From positions 27,819,449-27,883,448 of the forward strand of contig NC_135553.1 in NCBI RefSeq assembly GCF_964340395.1: a stretch of 64,000 nt of DNA. Reading direction: 5' to 3'. How positions within the stretch are numbered: position 1 is the stretch's first letter; each line of letters begins with the position of its first letter. The notes below the pieces were generated by a model, which was not told where the DNA came from, made no database searches, and was given only the letters and a program-made list of their open reading frames with translations. Made by a program: the position numbers and the translations under genes. Shown one piece after another: positions 1-11,160 of this stretch. This DNA is from Glandiceps talaboti (Eukaryota > Hemichordata > Enteropneusta > Spengelidae).

Positions 1-123
1 TCTTACCATGTTCACACGCCTGAACCATGGCTAGGGTATCTCACTTTGGAGGGGGCAAGGTTAGTCAATGATGACTACACCACTAATCGTATGTGGTTTC
101 TCGCTCCTTCGTGAGGTCCTTGG

Positions 124-722
124 GTGAATCGTTGTCTAAGAGCATATTCATTCTATCCCATCTGGACTGGAAAATTCACGACGGAAATTGAGTTAACCAA
201 GAGGGGTCCTGTTTTGGACACTCAGGATAAACTCCTCCAGCTTTTTCGCTCCGTAGCGACGAGCATGACTGATCTCACGGACTCGTCTTTACGTCAGCGG
301 TCAACACTCATTTTGTCGGAACGTGATGCCTTCCTTGAGCGACTGCCACCAAAATACACCCCCGAACTAAAACTAAAAGCTAGATCTAGTAAGTCGAGTA
401 GCTCTAGATTTTTGTTTGGGGGCTCGTTGAGCGAGGTGGCCTGGCAAGTACTGGCTATGGTTGAGAGGGGACCCAAGTATACAAAACCCCTCAGTTCCAG
501 GCCACTACTATGCCTCAAGCGTTGAAAGTGCCTACTCTGACCCCAAGACAGCAACCACAAAATAGTGGAAATAAGCATCAGGGTCAGAATAGAAAACGCA
601 ACAGTAAACCCAGACAAGATCGGGGTCAGGCTGCGAGCACTAGGCGCAATAGCCAGCCGAGTGAGCTGCTTGCTTCCTTGACCACTTCACAAGGGTCAGG
701 AAGTTGTCAGCAGTTAGCCTGA
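124..722 (+). pseudogene. DIRS gag-like fragment
   Basis: Two overlapping open frames (124-525 and 510-722) encode a polar, Ser/Lys/Arg-rich protein. The first includes LERLPPKYTPELKLKARSS; the second is rich in Gln, Asn and Arg and looks like a nucleic-acid-binding tail. A frameshift near 510 probably separates parts of one original ORF. Position upstream of the DIRS RT supports a gag-like role. Sequence alone does not identify a domain. Confidence 0.5.
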
Positions 723-814
723 CTGCCTTCTTGACATGACCGTGAACCCCACGGACACAACAGTCCAATGGGGGAACGTCTAAAGTTATTCGCAACACAA
801 TGGGAACACATTAC

Positions 815-1857
815 CAGTGATTGGGAAGTCTCAAAACACCAATGTGACAATGGCCCCATTCCAGCATAAATGAATGGGCCATTTTCAATTTCAATGGGCC
901 AGAAATTCTAATGGGCCCAAGTTAGCATTCATGATCCAACAATAAAACGAAATAGTTAAAATGAAGTAACCGTCAATTCTACATTTTTATTTCTAAATTA
1001 TGTATACGAGTAGTACTTAAAATTAAAAAAAAAATGAGACTTTATAGTATAGTAACGAGTTACTACGGAATGAATGGTGAGGTAGAATTGGCAACATTCG
1101 TTACTTCTGATAGGGCCTATAGGGGTACGAAAGTAAAAGTGTTCTTATGTAGTCACATGAAAATTAAATACATAAATAAGTAAAGTAATATTTCTGCTTG
1201 TTATTGTTTGTACAGTAGGGAAGCATGTTTAAGTCGCGAACCGTAAGTCCGTACTGTATGAAGCCATGCAACCGTTGTAAGCCTGACACGGAAAAGTGGA
1301 CATCGCGACGGTAGTTTTCTGTGGTAGCGATTTGAGTTGTTACCTACAAGATTAGTAATTGTGTTGATAAATTTATGCTTCAAGTATTTATTCTAAAACA
1401 TCGGTGATCATAATCACTGATCGTAACATTCATTCAAGGAGTTGACGTCTTTTCTCATGCATGATGAACGCAGTGACGGTCAGGCAAGGTCATCAAAGGG
1501 CATACTAATTTGAATATCTTGAATCGTATTGGTTTGATCTGTTTCACTATACCCGGGGAATGGTCACGCGTGTATCGTGTATTCAAATAGTCAAACATGG
1601 ATAGAGGGACATGAAACAGTATAAGTATTCAGATTTGCTTTGCAAAAGACGACGTGTGGGGGCATCATTTCAAACAGCTGACGTGAGTACTTCGAGCTGT
1701 ACTTCGCCTCTACCGAATCGGCACTCCAGCACTGAAGTGTCTAAATTTCACTGTTAGCCACAATGTGCCTTTGTGGGCGCCAAGAAGTCGATTTTAATGT
1801 GCCAATTTTCAATTAAATGCGACTATGGTGCGGGGCGCGCTGACTTCCCAATCACTG
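815..1857. mobile_element. TIR DNA transposon inserted in the DIRS RT
   Basis: The element begins CAGTGATTGGGAAGTC at 815 and ends with the exact inverse at 1842-1857, giving 16-bp terminal inverted repeats. The host sequence CATTAC is present on both sides (809-814 and 1858-1863), a 6-bp target duplication. Removing the element and one CATTAC restores the DIRS reading frame (QWEHITSD then EGILSTVREG). No coding region is visible inside, so this is a non-autonomous element. The CAG...CTG ends resemble hAT, but hAT duplications are 8 bp, so the superfamily is left open. Confidence 0.8.
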
Positions 1858-1863
1858 CATTAC

Positions 1864-2224
1864 TTCAGATGAAGGGATTTTGTCTACCGTAAGAGAGGGT
1901 TACCCCTATCTTTCATCCACGATCCACCTCTTTCGGCCGTACCGTTTTTACCCTGTTCCAAGACCAGCCGGTCAATGGACTGCTTTTCTGGAAGCTATTG
2001 ACTCTCTATTTGGCAAGAACACAATACGGGAAATTGATGCCCAGTCATCGGGACCTGGCTTTTCCAGCCATTTTTTCCTGGTTCCGAAATAGTCGGGAGG
2101 ATGGCGTCCCATACTGAATCTGTCCACTCTCACTGAAGTATCTGTGAGTGCCCTGATTCAAGATGGAAACAGGCCGATCTGTTCTCGCCTCTATCAGCCA
2201 GGCAAATGAATAGTTTCGATACAC
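1864..2224 (+). pseudogene. DIRS reverse transcriptase, N-terminal part
   Basis: The frame encodes EGILSTVREG, then a segment with PGFSSHFFLVPK, and after a stop at 2090-2092 the family pattern GGWRPILNLSTL. This is the typical start of a DIRS/Ty3-like RT. A frameshift follows and the reading continues as KMETGRSVLASISQANE to about 2215. The catalytic YxDD region is absent because of an internal deletion, so no RT activity is possible. Confidence 0.7.
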
Positions 2225-2600
2225 ACTCTCGCGCTGCATCCAAGTTCGCCCCACAGAGTGGGAGATTCCACAAGATGTAGCCAGTCAAATCTTCATCAAG
2301 TGGAACAAGGCGGTAGTCGACCTGTTCTCAACATTTCTCAATCACAAACTGCCTCTCTTTGTATCTCCAGTACCAGATCTCAGAGCAATGACAGTGGATG
2401 CCCTGTCGTTCAGCTGGGAGGGGTTGGAGGCCTATGCCTTTCCACCTCTACTCCTTTTACCACTAGTCCTCAGAAAATCCAAGAGGAAAAGTGTATTATC
2501 TCTCGTCACTTCAGTGTGGCCAACCGTTCGTTGTTCCCAGTGTTGCTGTCTCTCCTAATAGATCACTTGTATGAGCTGCCGCTGAGGGAGGATCTGTTGT
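2225..2600 (+). pseudogene. DIRS RNase H / connection region remnant
   Basis: Read in the proper frame this segment encodes TEWEIPQDVASQIFIKW, then VDLFSTFLNHKLPLFVSP and ALSFSWEGLEAYAFPPLLLL. That series is characteristic of the C-terminal end of DIRS RT/RNase H proteins. It follows the RT start directly, so about a kilobase or more of RT/RNase H has been lost between them. A stop after SQCCCLS (about 2557) ends the frame. Confidence 0.7.
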
Positions 2601-2607
2601 CGCAGGG

Positions 2608-3231
2608 ATGGAATATCTTTCACTCGCACCCGGAGACGTTCCATCTACATGCATTCAGAATGTTGAACGATCTCTCATTGCAAAGGGCTTTTCTCGTAAG
2701 ATTGCCACAGTCAATGCAAGATCCCAGCAAGTGAGTACCCTTGCCACTTATGGGGAAAAGTTGAACAGATTCTCTAGTTGGTGTAATCAACAATCGATTG
2801 ATCCACTCAGAGTCTCTGCACAACAATTAACTACCTGGTACTATAATCGCACCAAAGACATTAGGGGCAATCATACCTGTCTGTTCATCCCTTGGAAATC
2901 GGACAAGTTAGATTGTACTCCTGCCAATATTTCTAAGCGAATAGTTAATACCATTAAAGTAGCATACAGTTCTTCCACAGCTGCAACACAGGTACTTTCT
3001 AAAGTCACTGCTCACGAAGTACGACCAGTGACTACTTCATGGGCACTCTAGTCTGGCGTACCCATTAAGTCACTCATTGAGGCAGGAACCTGGCACTGGA
3101 AGAACTCATTCATCAGCTTTTACCTGTGGGACATGGCCCAAGAGGCAGCCAGGATGTCTACCCTGGGTCCTGTCAGTTCTGCTCAGAATATTGCTACACC
3201 TTTCTCTGTGGAGACTCCCTCCACCAAGTAG
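2608..3231 (+). pseudogene. DIRS tyrosine recombinase, degraded
   Basis: The frame begins near RSLIAKGFSRKIATVNARSQ and continues through TLATYGEKLNRFSSWC, an N-terminal SAM-like/core-binding pattern. It then reaches GNHTCLFIPWKSDK and the catalytic-box-like HEVRPVTTSWA. A TAG at 3049-3051 interrupts it. The same frame continues to 3231 (SGVPIKSLIEAGTWHWKNS, then FISFYL), the expected C-terminal end. In an active element this enzyme would integrate a circular DNA copy. The internal part is too decayed for activity. Confidence 0.7.
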
Positions 3232-3244
3232 GTGTCATATTCTA

Positions 3245-3590
3245 GACTTACCCAAAAGTAAGCCAAAAGGTGGGTATTTGTCTGTACAGAATTGTAATTT
3301 CTACCGAAATGAATTTCTGTATAAGACTAATACCCACCTTTTTGTGCTCTCACCCTCCTTCCCACAGTCTCCAGTTCTTTTACTTTCGGTTGCTTTTAGG
3401 AATAAGGAGTACTGGGTATTGGCTAGTCAGGGGCATGTGACCACTGAGAGGTGGACCACAGTGTGCAGAGAGCACAAATTTATCAAACTTGGCAATATCA
3501 AAGGGAAGCAGAGGGTAACCCAAAAGTAAGCAAAAAGGTGGGCATTAGTCTTATACAGAAATTCATTTCGGTAGAAATTACAATTCACTA
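3245..3590. repeat. DIRS right-end inverted repeats
   Basis: AAAAGGTGGGTATT at 3266 is mirrored by AATACCCACCTTTTT near 3330-3344, forming a hairpin with TTTCTACCGAAATGAATTTC in the middle. A further copy of one arm occurs at 3532-3586 after a spacer. Both copies are introduced by CCCAAAAGTAAGC. Complex inverted and internally complementary repeats at the right end are a known DIRS property. Assignment is by position and structure. Confidence 0.5.
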
Positions 3591-3715
3591 TTTAAATTTG
3601 TTTGAAATTTACAATATATATGTAATTTAGGTGAAATGTTTACATTAAAAGGCCAATTCTGCATATGAATATCATAACATCTTTGTTTAAATATTTGTAG
3701 AAAGTACTCATCATT

Positions 3716-4540
3716 TTTAGTCCCCGCCGGACGAAGTCTGCGACGGGGACTTATGGATTGGGTATAGTCTGTCCATGCATCCGTGTGTCCGTCCGTCCGT
3801 CCGTCCACAGCCGTTTCTTGGAGATGCCTTGACCGATTTTTTTTCAAACTTGGTACAGGGGCAACATACAATGGCATACATATGCACGTCAATTTGTTTC
3901 ATGATACGATCCGATATGGCAGCCTGGCAGCCATTTTGTTTGCAAATTTTCCCTGTTTAAAGCCATAATAATGCTTGAACAGATCTCATTCAAAGTTGGT
4001 ATTAGGACAGTGTTCTATGACATACATGTGTATATCCATTGTTGTCATGATACAATCCAATATGGCCACCTGGCAGCCATTTTGTTTGCGATTTTTCTAT
4101 GTCCAAAGCCATAACTCAGACATGCTTGAACAGATCTCATTCAAAGTTGGTATTAGGACAGTGTTCTATGACATACATGTGCATATCCATTTGCTGTCAT
4201 GATACGATCCAATATGGCCGCCTAGCAGCCATTTTGTTTGCGAATTTTCCATGTCAAAAGCCATAACTCAGACATGCTTGAACAGATCTCATTCAAAGTT
4301 GGTATTAGGACAGTGTTCTATGACATACATGTGCATATCCATTTTCATCGTGATATGATCCAATATGCCTGCCTGGCAGCCATTTTGTTTGTGAATTTTC
4401 CATGTCCAAAGCCATTATAAACTCAGACATGCTTGAACAGATCTCATTCAAAGTTGGTATTAGGACAGTGTTCTATGACATACATGTGCATATCCATTTT
4501 CTTCGTGATACGATCCCCCATACCCGACCCATCCTTTATT
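3716..4540 (+). repeat. tandem repeat of about 152 bp with a GC-rich head
   Basis: A GC-rich head (AGTCCCCGCCGGACGAAGTC at 3719-3738, with partial self-complementarity to GACGGGGACT) is followed by CCGT repeats and then five tandem units. The last four start GAACAGATCTCATTCAAAG at 3977, 4128, 4280 and 4435, so spacing is 151, 152 and 155 bp. A more diverged first unit starts near 3826. Short open frames shared by the units are by-products of the repetition. Probably an interspersed element with internal tandem expansion, lying in the SPSB3-like intron. Confidence 0.75.
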
Positions 4541-4876
4541 GTTGTAGGCATGTTCCATGTCCAACAAGCAGACACAGCATATCTAAGTCTATTTGATTTA
4601 GGTTCACAAGTGTTGTTGCGTGATCAGAGTAGTGATAATTCCTTAAAACCCAATCATAGCGGGGAGTATGTCATTCTCAATGACTTGTCTGTATGTTGGT
4701 TTTGCCAAATCTCTGCAAATTTGTACTGGCAAAGTAGAGTTTTAACATATAAAGCCCAACATGGGAATCCCTTTTCAGCTGCATCTTATTAGTAACTATT
4801 GCAATCACTTACAATTGTAGGGATATCACTGTGGATACACTTGAACCAATAATGAATTATGTGAATAATCAGTTTT

Positions 4877-4922
4877 AGCACAACTGAACTGAAGTTCAGT
4901 GTGCTATAGGAATGGTAAAATG

Positions 4923-4966
<44 letters not shown>

Positions 4967-5470
4967 CGACTTAAAGTCAAAAACCGCCAGACTGATTGCC
5001 TTGGTATTTGATTGAGACATTATCTTTGGTGTGTAGATTGATGTTGTTCAAATGAAAATGATTGCGTCAGAGATTTGCATTTTGGTTTTAGAAAATGTGA
5101 ATTTTGGTCAAAAAACTTCAACTCCAAAACTACTGGGCAGATTGGCCTGAAATTTGGTGGGAACGTTGGGGGGGTGGGGGGGGGGGGTAGATTCTGATTG
5201 TTCATGATGTGGTTATTCCATCAGTGATGTGCAAATTAGGTATAAAAATCTTTTTGGTCAAAACTCTATAATTCCAAAATTACCCAGCAGGTGGGGTCTT
5301 AGATTTGGTGGAAACATTCTTAGGGGCAGTTAGATTAAGAATTGTTCATGACATGGTAATCCCATCAGTGATATGCAAATTAGGGCTAAAAATGTGTCTT
5401 TTCGGTCAAAAATCAATAATTCCAAAAGCTATTGACAGATTGGACTGAAATTTAAAGGCCTGCCTCTCCT
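4877..5470 (+). repeat. hairpin plus (TG)n interspersed element, copy A
   Basis: A near-perfect hairpin (AGCACAACTGAAC / AGTTCAGTGTGCT, 4877-4905) is followed by a (TG)n tract at 4920-4963. Next comes AACTTAAAGTCAAAAACCGC, then two to three diverged copies of a unit containing AAAATC(T/A)ATAATTCCAAAA and GATTGG(G/A)CTGAAATTT. The same layout recurs at 15104-15935, and the head alone at 9991-10107, so this is a dispersed repeat family. No coding capacity is visible. Confidence 0.65.
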
Positions 5471-6882
5471 ATTTAAATGGCGAAGGCCCTGTGTGGTCAT
5501 CTTGCTAAACATTAGGGAAGGGGTAACAAACTAGCGATGGCTCCTGCTAAATTGCAGTTTTGCATGTGTTCCGATCATTGACATCTACCGTACTGTGACC
5601 AAGTCATTATGAATATATGACGTATGTAATTACTGCATTCGTTTTCAATAAGAATGGAAATCTGAGGTTCATTTCTCGACATTACTTTCGGTCAGACGTC
5701 AGAAAATCTACGCCAACCTTGCCATTGATAACGCTACGTAGCTGTCAATCAACATGTAGTGCACACAAACGAAATAATCCTAATGATGCTTACATTATCT
5801 CCAAAATAAACATGATAGCTAAAAATCACAAAGGTGTGCCATATATAAAGTATATTTGTCATTGACATCAACTCTAGCTGTCTTCTTTGCTTGAAACCAA
5901 GTTATGAGCACATCAACTACAGATGTTCTCTGTGTCTTGCACAACAACCAATCCCAATCAGAATGGGCAAAAACGCCTTGAGCGCCTCTCTCAGATCTTC
6001 GGTCATGATAATTGATATCTTGCTCATCCTAACTGCAAGTTCAGGCTGACTGCTCTAAACTTTGACTGCACAGTTTATAACATGTTACAACATTGTAGCA
6101 TCATCTCACACCTTTTTCTATACACAACCACCCTTTATGTGATCCATTGCTATGAAGTGATGATAGATGGAACTTCTGTCAGTGTTATGTCTTCAGTCTT
6201 TGTGGCGTCGACTATCAAAAAATGTCGATGTTTTCCAAGGCCAATAAAGTAGGACGTGTGCCATATGTCGAAAGAAGAACAGTTGCCCTGCGATTATCCA
6301 TTTATGAACATTGCTGTAATTTACAACACAGTATCATCTGTGCAATACAAACTACCTCAAAGTATAGACTTGTAGTTTATCCACAAGTTTATATTGTCTC
6401 AATTTTGTATCATAATTGTTAGTATTGCATTTCTTTTGAAAATGGTTTCAATTTTGAATGCAACGAGATTTGCATTGTTTGAATTCCACCAGTCATATGT
6501 AACAATAAAGTGTTCACAGTATAGCAAAAACTTCAACTAAATAAAGGAGGTTCAGTATTGGGCATTTGTTACTCGTGATCGCCTGTATTGATCTTTCTTC
6601 GACTGTAAAATTGTTGTCTGACATACTTCGATTTATTAGGGTTGCCCTCTTCTTTTTTCTGTTTCTCATTACCCGGCCGACCCAAAGTTTCAACCCCTGA
6701 CATCAACTAAAAAAATCACATAAAAAGAAAACATCAAGGAGGAAAAGAAGGAGAGTAGCAATAACATGAAATATTAACCACCACTCCTACCTTCACACTG
6801 AATCCCCTCACCCCCTTTGATTTACTGTCACTTTTTGGAAGTTTTATAATAACTCTGACTTTTCATTCCCTCTTGATAACAG
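5471..6882. other. intron/intergenic sequence without recognised genes
   Basis: AT-rich sequence upstream of the SPSB3-like last exon. Short open frames here show no recognisable domain or coding bias. At 6640-6720 a stretch (TTTCTCATTACCCGGCCGAC and neighbours) is similar to 54850-54900, so part of it is repetitive. Most of it is probably intron of the SPSB3-like gene, whose upstream exons I could not find in this window. Confidence 0.5.
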
Positions 6883-7226
6883 GAATTGCTGTAAGAGGTT
6901 TACAAGGCAAGGAACTTTATCCCATGGTTTGTTCCACTGCTGCCAGGACTGGAATGAAAATAATCAAAACACAAAGCTTTCCTTCATCATTACAGTTTCT
7001 TTGTTGTCAGTCTTTGAGGAAGTATATACCACAAGACATGAAGGTTTTATCTGTGCTAGATCTACCTCCAGGTTTACAGAACTTCTTACAGGACAACCTA
7101 AGCTGGTTGTTAGAGACCCATATTGATGGCAACAATCAGAAAGAAATGATTGGAACATGTACAACAGGCACTCAGACGAACCTTACTTTCAAAGACATTA
7201 GACATGTCAGGGATCCTTCAAGCTGA
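6883..7226 (+). CDS. SPSB3: SPSB3-like SPRY/SOCS-box protein, last exon
   Basis: The exon follows a good acceptor (TTGATAACAG, AG at 6881-6882) and enters with two bases completing a codon. It encodes GIAVRGLQGKELYPMVCSTA, then MKIIKTQSFPSSLQFLCC and LPPGLQNFLQDNLSWLLE. From memory, the YPMVCSTAAR...SLQ(Y/F)LCC...LPPGL pattern is that of SPSB3, where it spans the end of the SPRY domain and the SOCS box that recruits an Elongin B/C-Cullin E3 ligase. The stop is TGA at 7224-7226. The roughly 35-residue tail after the SOCS box is not recognised. Upstream exons were not found and may lie left of the window, since the intron to the left is full of repeats. Confidence 0.8.
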
Positions 7227-7376
7227 GTTAAATGTGGAAATGTAGCAGATTATGACAAGACATACAACAGTTGGAGAATCAACTGAGAAGAAGTATCACT
7301 TTGTTTACAACCTGGTTGCAATACAGTGTATGATTTGTATCCACAAACTTTAGTTCCTAATTGTGTGATTTCACTT

Positions 7377-7382
7377 AATAAA
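7377..7382 (+). promoter_or_regulatory. poly(A) signal of the SPSB3-like gene
   Basis: AATAAA lies 151 bp after the stop codon at 7226, in an AT-rich 3' UTR, and is followed by T-rich sequence. Position and strand fit the 3' end of the SPSB3-like transcript. Confidence 0.6.
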
Positions 7383-8261
7383 CTATTGAACATATTTTAC
7401 ATTATCTTCTATGGACCAATTATATTCATTCAATCATTTCCTAATTTTGGGTACCACCTCTTTCAACATATAATGTTGGAATCATTACAGTGATGACATA
7501 AAGTTCTTATGATCTAAAGGCCAGCATCAGACTGTAGTTACAGACAATCACATGATATCACACAAGCTTAATATTAAAAGAACGTCGTTCATTTAGGGGG
7601 GCAGGGGGTCTGGCATCAAGGCGATTGCTGAACTTTCGACCAAATTTCGAAAACATCTATGCCTTCAAGGCTTCAGTTATAACAGGTTCTGAATTTACTA
7701 CTGAGATGTTGATAAGTTGATAAAATTTAATTCTAATATAATGCACTGATTGCCTTCCATTTAGTATTTTAATGTGTTGATGTGACCGCTACAACTTTCA
7801 CCATGGTTTACATCATAAATAAAAATGTATTGATGTCACACTTTTGAATGTTGTATTGTTTGTTTGTTTGTTTGTTGGGGGGGGGGGGGTTGGCCTAAAC
7901 AAAGGAAGTTTGATTATTGACATTGTGTGATCATCCCATATATAATTATACATATGTAAGTGCTAATTTGTAGTTGTGAGTGATTTCATTTTCCTTCATT
8001 TTTGAAATGTTTCAAGATATATGGCTAGAATAACTGTTAATAACATAATCCTCAGCCAACCAGTGTTAACCATACCACACAGCATATCACTGTTGACACT
8101 AGTATGTTTCAATCAAGTGCTTGCTGATAGATTGATGGACATGCCAAGTAATTGTGTTATGTAATGAAACCATCACAAGGCTGATGAACACATGGGCATT
8201 GTATGTTGTGTACCCCATTGTCGCAAACCATGGCCTCTTTTATGGCTCCATCCAAAACGTG
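7383..8261. other. intergenic, no gene seen
   Basis: AT-rich sequence downstream of the SPSB3-like gene. It contains a (GTTT)n run followed by poly-G at about 7857-7890, and otherwise nothing I can identify. Confidence 0.5.
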
Positions 8262-8882
8262 CTGTCAACAGGCTGTGGCAGCATTCATATACAATCTAGG
8301 TATTTATCTCTGTGGCTTTGTACATAAACACTACAACCAATCAGATTGCCTCATGCATACAACGTGATACTAGTATACAATGCCTTGGCAAGATACTAGT
8401 AAGTACATTGAAAACTGAAATTTTATTTTTGTCATCCTAACGGACAAGATTGAAAAGATACATGTATGAACAGAAAATAACGACCTATAATTTATAAATC
8501 TTGCCTCAAAGTGTCAAATAAGGTTTGTTAGAGCATAGATTTGCTGTACTGGCATCCGATACAATCGTAAATTTGTATCAAGTTAGTACTAGTAGGTTAC
8601 CACAAGCCGAGATTTGCTGACTCATGTGAGATAAACATAATTCCATTCACAACCTGTAGTTATTGAAGTGTTGTTTACCATACTCTTGATTTTACAGGGA
8701 ATTGAACATGGGCTGAACACTATATAAGTACGACCTTTTAGCACAGTGCTCTTCGACAGGCGCATGGCTTTTAGCACTGTGCCCTTCGACAGGTGCATGA
8801 CTTTTAGCACAGTTCTGTCAACAGGCTGTGGCAGCATTCATATACAATCTAGGTATTTATCTCTGTGGCTTTGTACATAACA
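8262..8882 (+). repeat. 68-bp direct repeat flanking a 33-bp tandem repeat
   Basis: The sequence starting CTGTCAACAGGCTGTGGCAG at 8262 recurs essentially unchanged at 8815-8882. Just before the second copy there are three units of about 33 bp, each with TTTTAGCACAGTGCTCTTCG or a close variant (about 8736, 8769 and 8801). The near-identity of the long copies implies recent duplication. No coding meaning is apparent. Confidence 0.7.
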
Positions 8883-9990
8883 TAGACTTTTAGTCCCAAG
8901 TCTAGCTAAAGTCTTAAGAGAGAGTCAGAGTAAAAATACCCACCAATGAAACTAGCAAGTTGATGATCTGTTCAAACATACAAGCTACTGAATATTCTAC
9001 CTCCAGGAGGAGTCTGTTATAAATAGTGACTAATCATGTGTTAAGGATTTTTTTACTTCAATGAATGACAATGTCACTCATTGTTCATTGTTATGCCAAG
9101 AGGGAGAAAGCAAGCTGCTGCATTTGTGTTATACACAGAATTAGAAAAGGGAAGCAATACAACACATGACCAGATGTAAACTGATATTAATATTGGTGGC
9201 AAAATTGCCACGTCCACATTATCTGTAATGTGGTGGCAGCCATGTTCTCACTTCAGTAAACTTGTAGACAACTAGTCGAGGTCAAAGTTCTTTTGCTAAT
9301 GAGCCTTCCCATATATGTAGAAAAGTAGTCATGAGATTGTAGTCCAGACTTTTGTTTTAATTTTTGGTTAAAAATTCATGATATGAGGTCATTTTGCTGT
9401 TTTAATAATCATTTTAACGGTGAAACATTGTGAATTTTGACAAACGAATGATAAAAAACAGTATTTTGTGATGTCTTCTACCTAAAAATGGTTTATTTTA
9501 GTCTATGAATGTAGCAGTTCAAAAGTGAGGGATAGTTATTCAGGAGATGGATAGATGGTTTAGCTTGACGTACCATTGGAAGACACTAGAGCTCTGTATC
9601 TCTGTCAATGCAATCAAACATTTTTCACACAAGACCTTTCAGTTATGATTAGCGAAATATTTATTTTTGCCAAGATTAGTAAGTCTACAATTCCGTGGTG
9701 TATTTTGCCATGTCACATCGAGTTATGAGTAGAACACGCGACTAAATTTAGTCCTGCTTGCATACGAAATGAGTGCACCATCTGCAAGCAGGACTAGACT
9801 AAATTAAAATATCAGACGATGTTATGTCTACTACAAGTTGAGTGTTGTTGACAATTATGGACAGTGTTTTTGGTTAAATTTCTTAGGAAATTGAAATTCG
9901 AATTGCCTCAAAATTATTTTAGATCCCTAGTTCAATTCATAAAGCTGTAAGACACTGGAATTATTTATAGCCAACCTCAAAAGTCATTTT
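8883..9990. other. intergenic with one short hairpin
   Basis: No gene recognised. A hairpin at 9743-9806 pairs AATTTAGTCCTGCTTGCA with its near-complement TGCAAGCAGGACTAGACTAAATT across a loop of about 20 nt, the size expected of a very short MITE relic. Confidence 0.5.
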
Positions 9991-10032
9991 TAGCACAATT
10001 GAACTAATAAGGTTCAGTAGTGTATGGCAAAG

Positions 10033-10071
<39 letters not shown>

Positions 10072-10075
10072 GTGA

Positions 10076-10106
<31 letters not shown>

Positions 10107-10110
10107 GTGT
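9991..10110 (+). repeat. hairpin plus (CTGT)n(TG)n, copy B
   Basis: TTTTTAGCACAATTGAACT...GGTTCAGTAGTG is the same head as at 4877 and 15104. It is followed directly by (CTGT)n at about 10031-10070 and (GT)n to 10107. The body of the element is missing; a different, hAT-related repeat begins at about 10155. Confidence 0.6.
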
Positions 10111-10154
10111 ATTTCACTAAGATAACAACAGGGTTTCGTATACAATTGAACCAA

Positions 10155-10415
10155 CATTCAATCAGATTTAAACTCAATGCCTTCCGTAAGGAATTTCATG
10201 ATTAATGCAAGAAATTTAGCTCTATATCTGTGATTCGTCAAGTCCCAATGAAAGTTAGTCAAAAACTTTGAAATGCCCGCCACGCCTCCTATTCTCAGCA
10301 CAGGAAAGCTTGCCATCCTCGACTTCACTCGGCTTTCGTGATCCCCTACATACCCGGGATATGGCATGTGCATGTTGAACTTCCTTCTGTCCCACCACGA
10401 GTTTACACATTCCTT
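10155..10415 (-). mobile_element. hAT-related transposon relic, copy 1
   Basis: The stretch is closely similar to 50997-51210 plus 51465-51520. Both include CTCAGCACA(G/T)GAAAGCTTGC, ACTTCACTCGGCTTTCGTGA and TTGAACTTCCTTCTGTCC. On the minus strand the last part encodes a VVxxGQKEVQH-like peptide, shared with the hAT transposase pseudogene at 51337-51730. This copy lacks the transposase core and appears to be an internal-deletion derivative. The outer edge CAGATTTAAACTCAATGCC resembles the TIR of the element at 46845. Confidence 0.55.
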
Positions 10416-10502
10416 TAATCACTACTCAAGATTTTGTTGAGTGCTAGTGGCGTGCCCTCACTGTACACTAATTATATAGAGGTCAATGTATATGGTGACG
10501 GA

Positions 10503-11160
10503 TCAACTCGTCCCAATTTCAACTCGTCCCACTCAACTCGTCCAATTTTCAACTCGCCCCAATTTCAACTCGCCCCATTTTCAACTCGCCCCAACTCTTT
10601 GCAATATAATTTACCTGTGCATATATGAAATCGAAGCTAGTAGTACTCAGTTTGGAGGGTCTGTGGTATCTCGTATTCCACTAATGAAGTACCACTTGCG
10701 CTGTAAACACATACTACAATACTTAGTTGCGTTAACTAGGGAGAGGAGACACGTCTCCAAAACCCGTACGCGCGGAAGTCGTAAGCGTGTCAGTCACTAA
10801 TATTCTCCCTGGTTATTATCATTATTATTTCTTATTTGGGTTGTAAACATTAAGTCCTAATGTGAAAAGTGATATTCCATGACTGAGGAAATTTAAAGTT
10901 GTTGTGCTAGTATAAGTTCTTTATCTACCAAACACTTAGCCAAAACCCACACTACTTTCTGCTACATTTGCTACGCTTCGACTGGCTACGTAGGTCAAAT
11001 CATGTAAATGTTTCGGTCTCCGTACTTCGAGTCCATGTATCGTTTAGATTTATAAACTTTTCCTAGTCTTGTTGGGGCGAGTTGTAAATGGGACGAGTTA
11101 AAAATGGGGCGAGTTGAAAATGGGGCGAGTTGAAATTGGACGAGTTGAAAATGGGACGAA
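10503..11160. mobile_element. foldback-like element with tandem-repeat inverted ends
   Basis: The left end (10503-10597) is a run of six or so 14-17-bp units of the type CAACTCG(T/C)CCCAATTT. The right end (11072-11160) is the inverse: GGGGCGAGTTGAAAATGG and variants. The flanks also match in inverse (GGTCAATGTATATGGTGA near 10481 and TGTATATAGGTCACC near 11177-11191). Terminal inverted repeats made of short tandem units are the hallmark of foldback transposons. No transposase is visible in the roughly 470-bp centre. Confidence 0.65.

Larger units (their letters stand above)
124..3590 (+). mobile_element. degraded DIRS-type retrotransposon
   Basis: Pieces of a DIRS element follow each other in the expected order on the plus strand: a gag-like piece, the start of a reverse transcriptase, the RT/RNase H connection region, a tyrosine recombinase, and a complex inverted-repeat end. 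DIRS elements use a tyrosine recombinase instead of an integrase and have inverted or split terminal repeats, which fits. The copy is dead: it has frameshifts and stops, its RT palm and most of its RNase H are deleted near 2215-2230, and a separate transposon sits at 815-1857. The assignment rests on remembered family patterns. Confidence 0.75.

Noticed and set aside
294-617. 107-codon minus-strand frame in the DIRS gag-like region
   Set aside because: It opposes the DIRS coding strand and has no domain; the plus-strand order of DIRS parts explains the region.
1201-1383. 60-codon minus-strand frame inside the TIR element at 815-1857
   Set aside because: Short, basic, no motif; not enough to claim a transposase.
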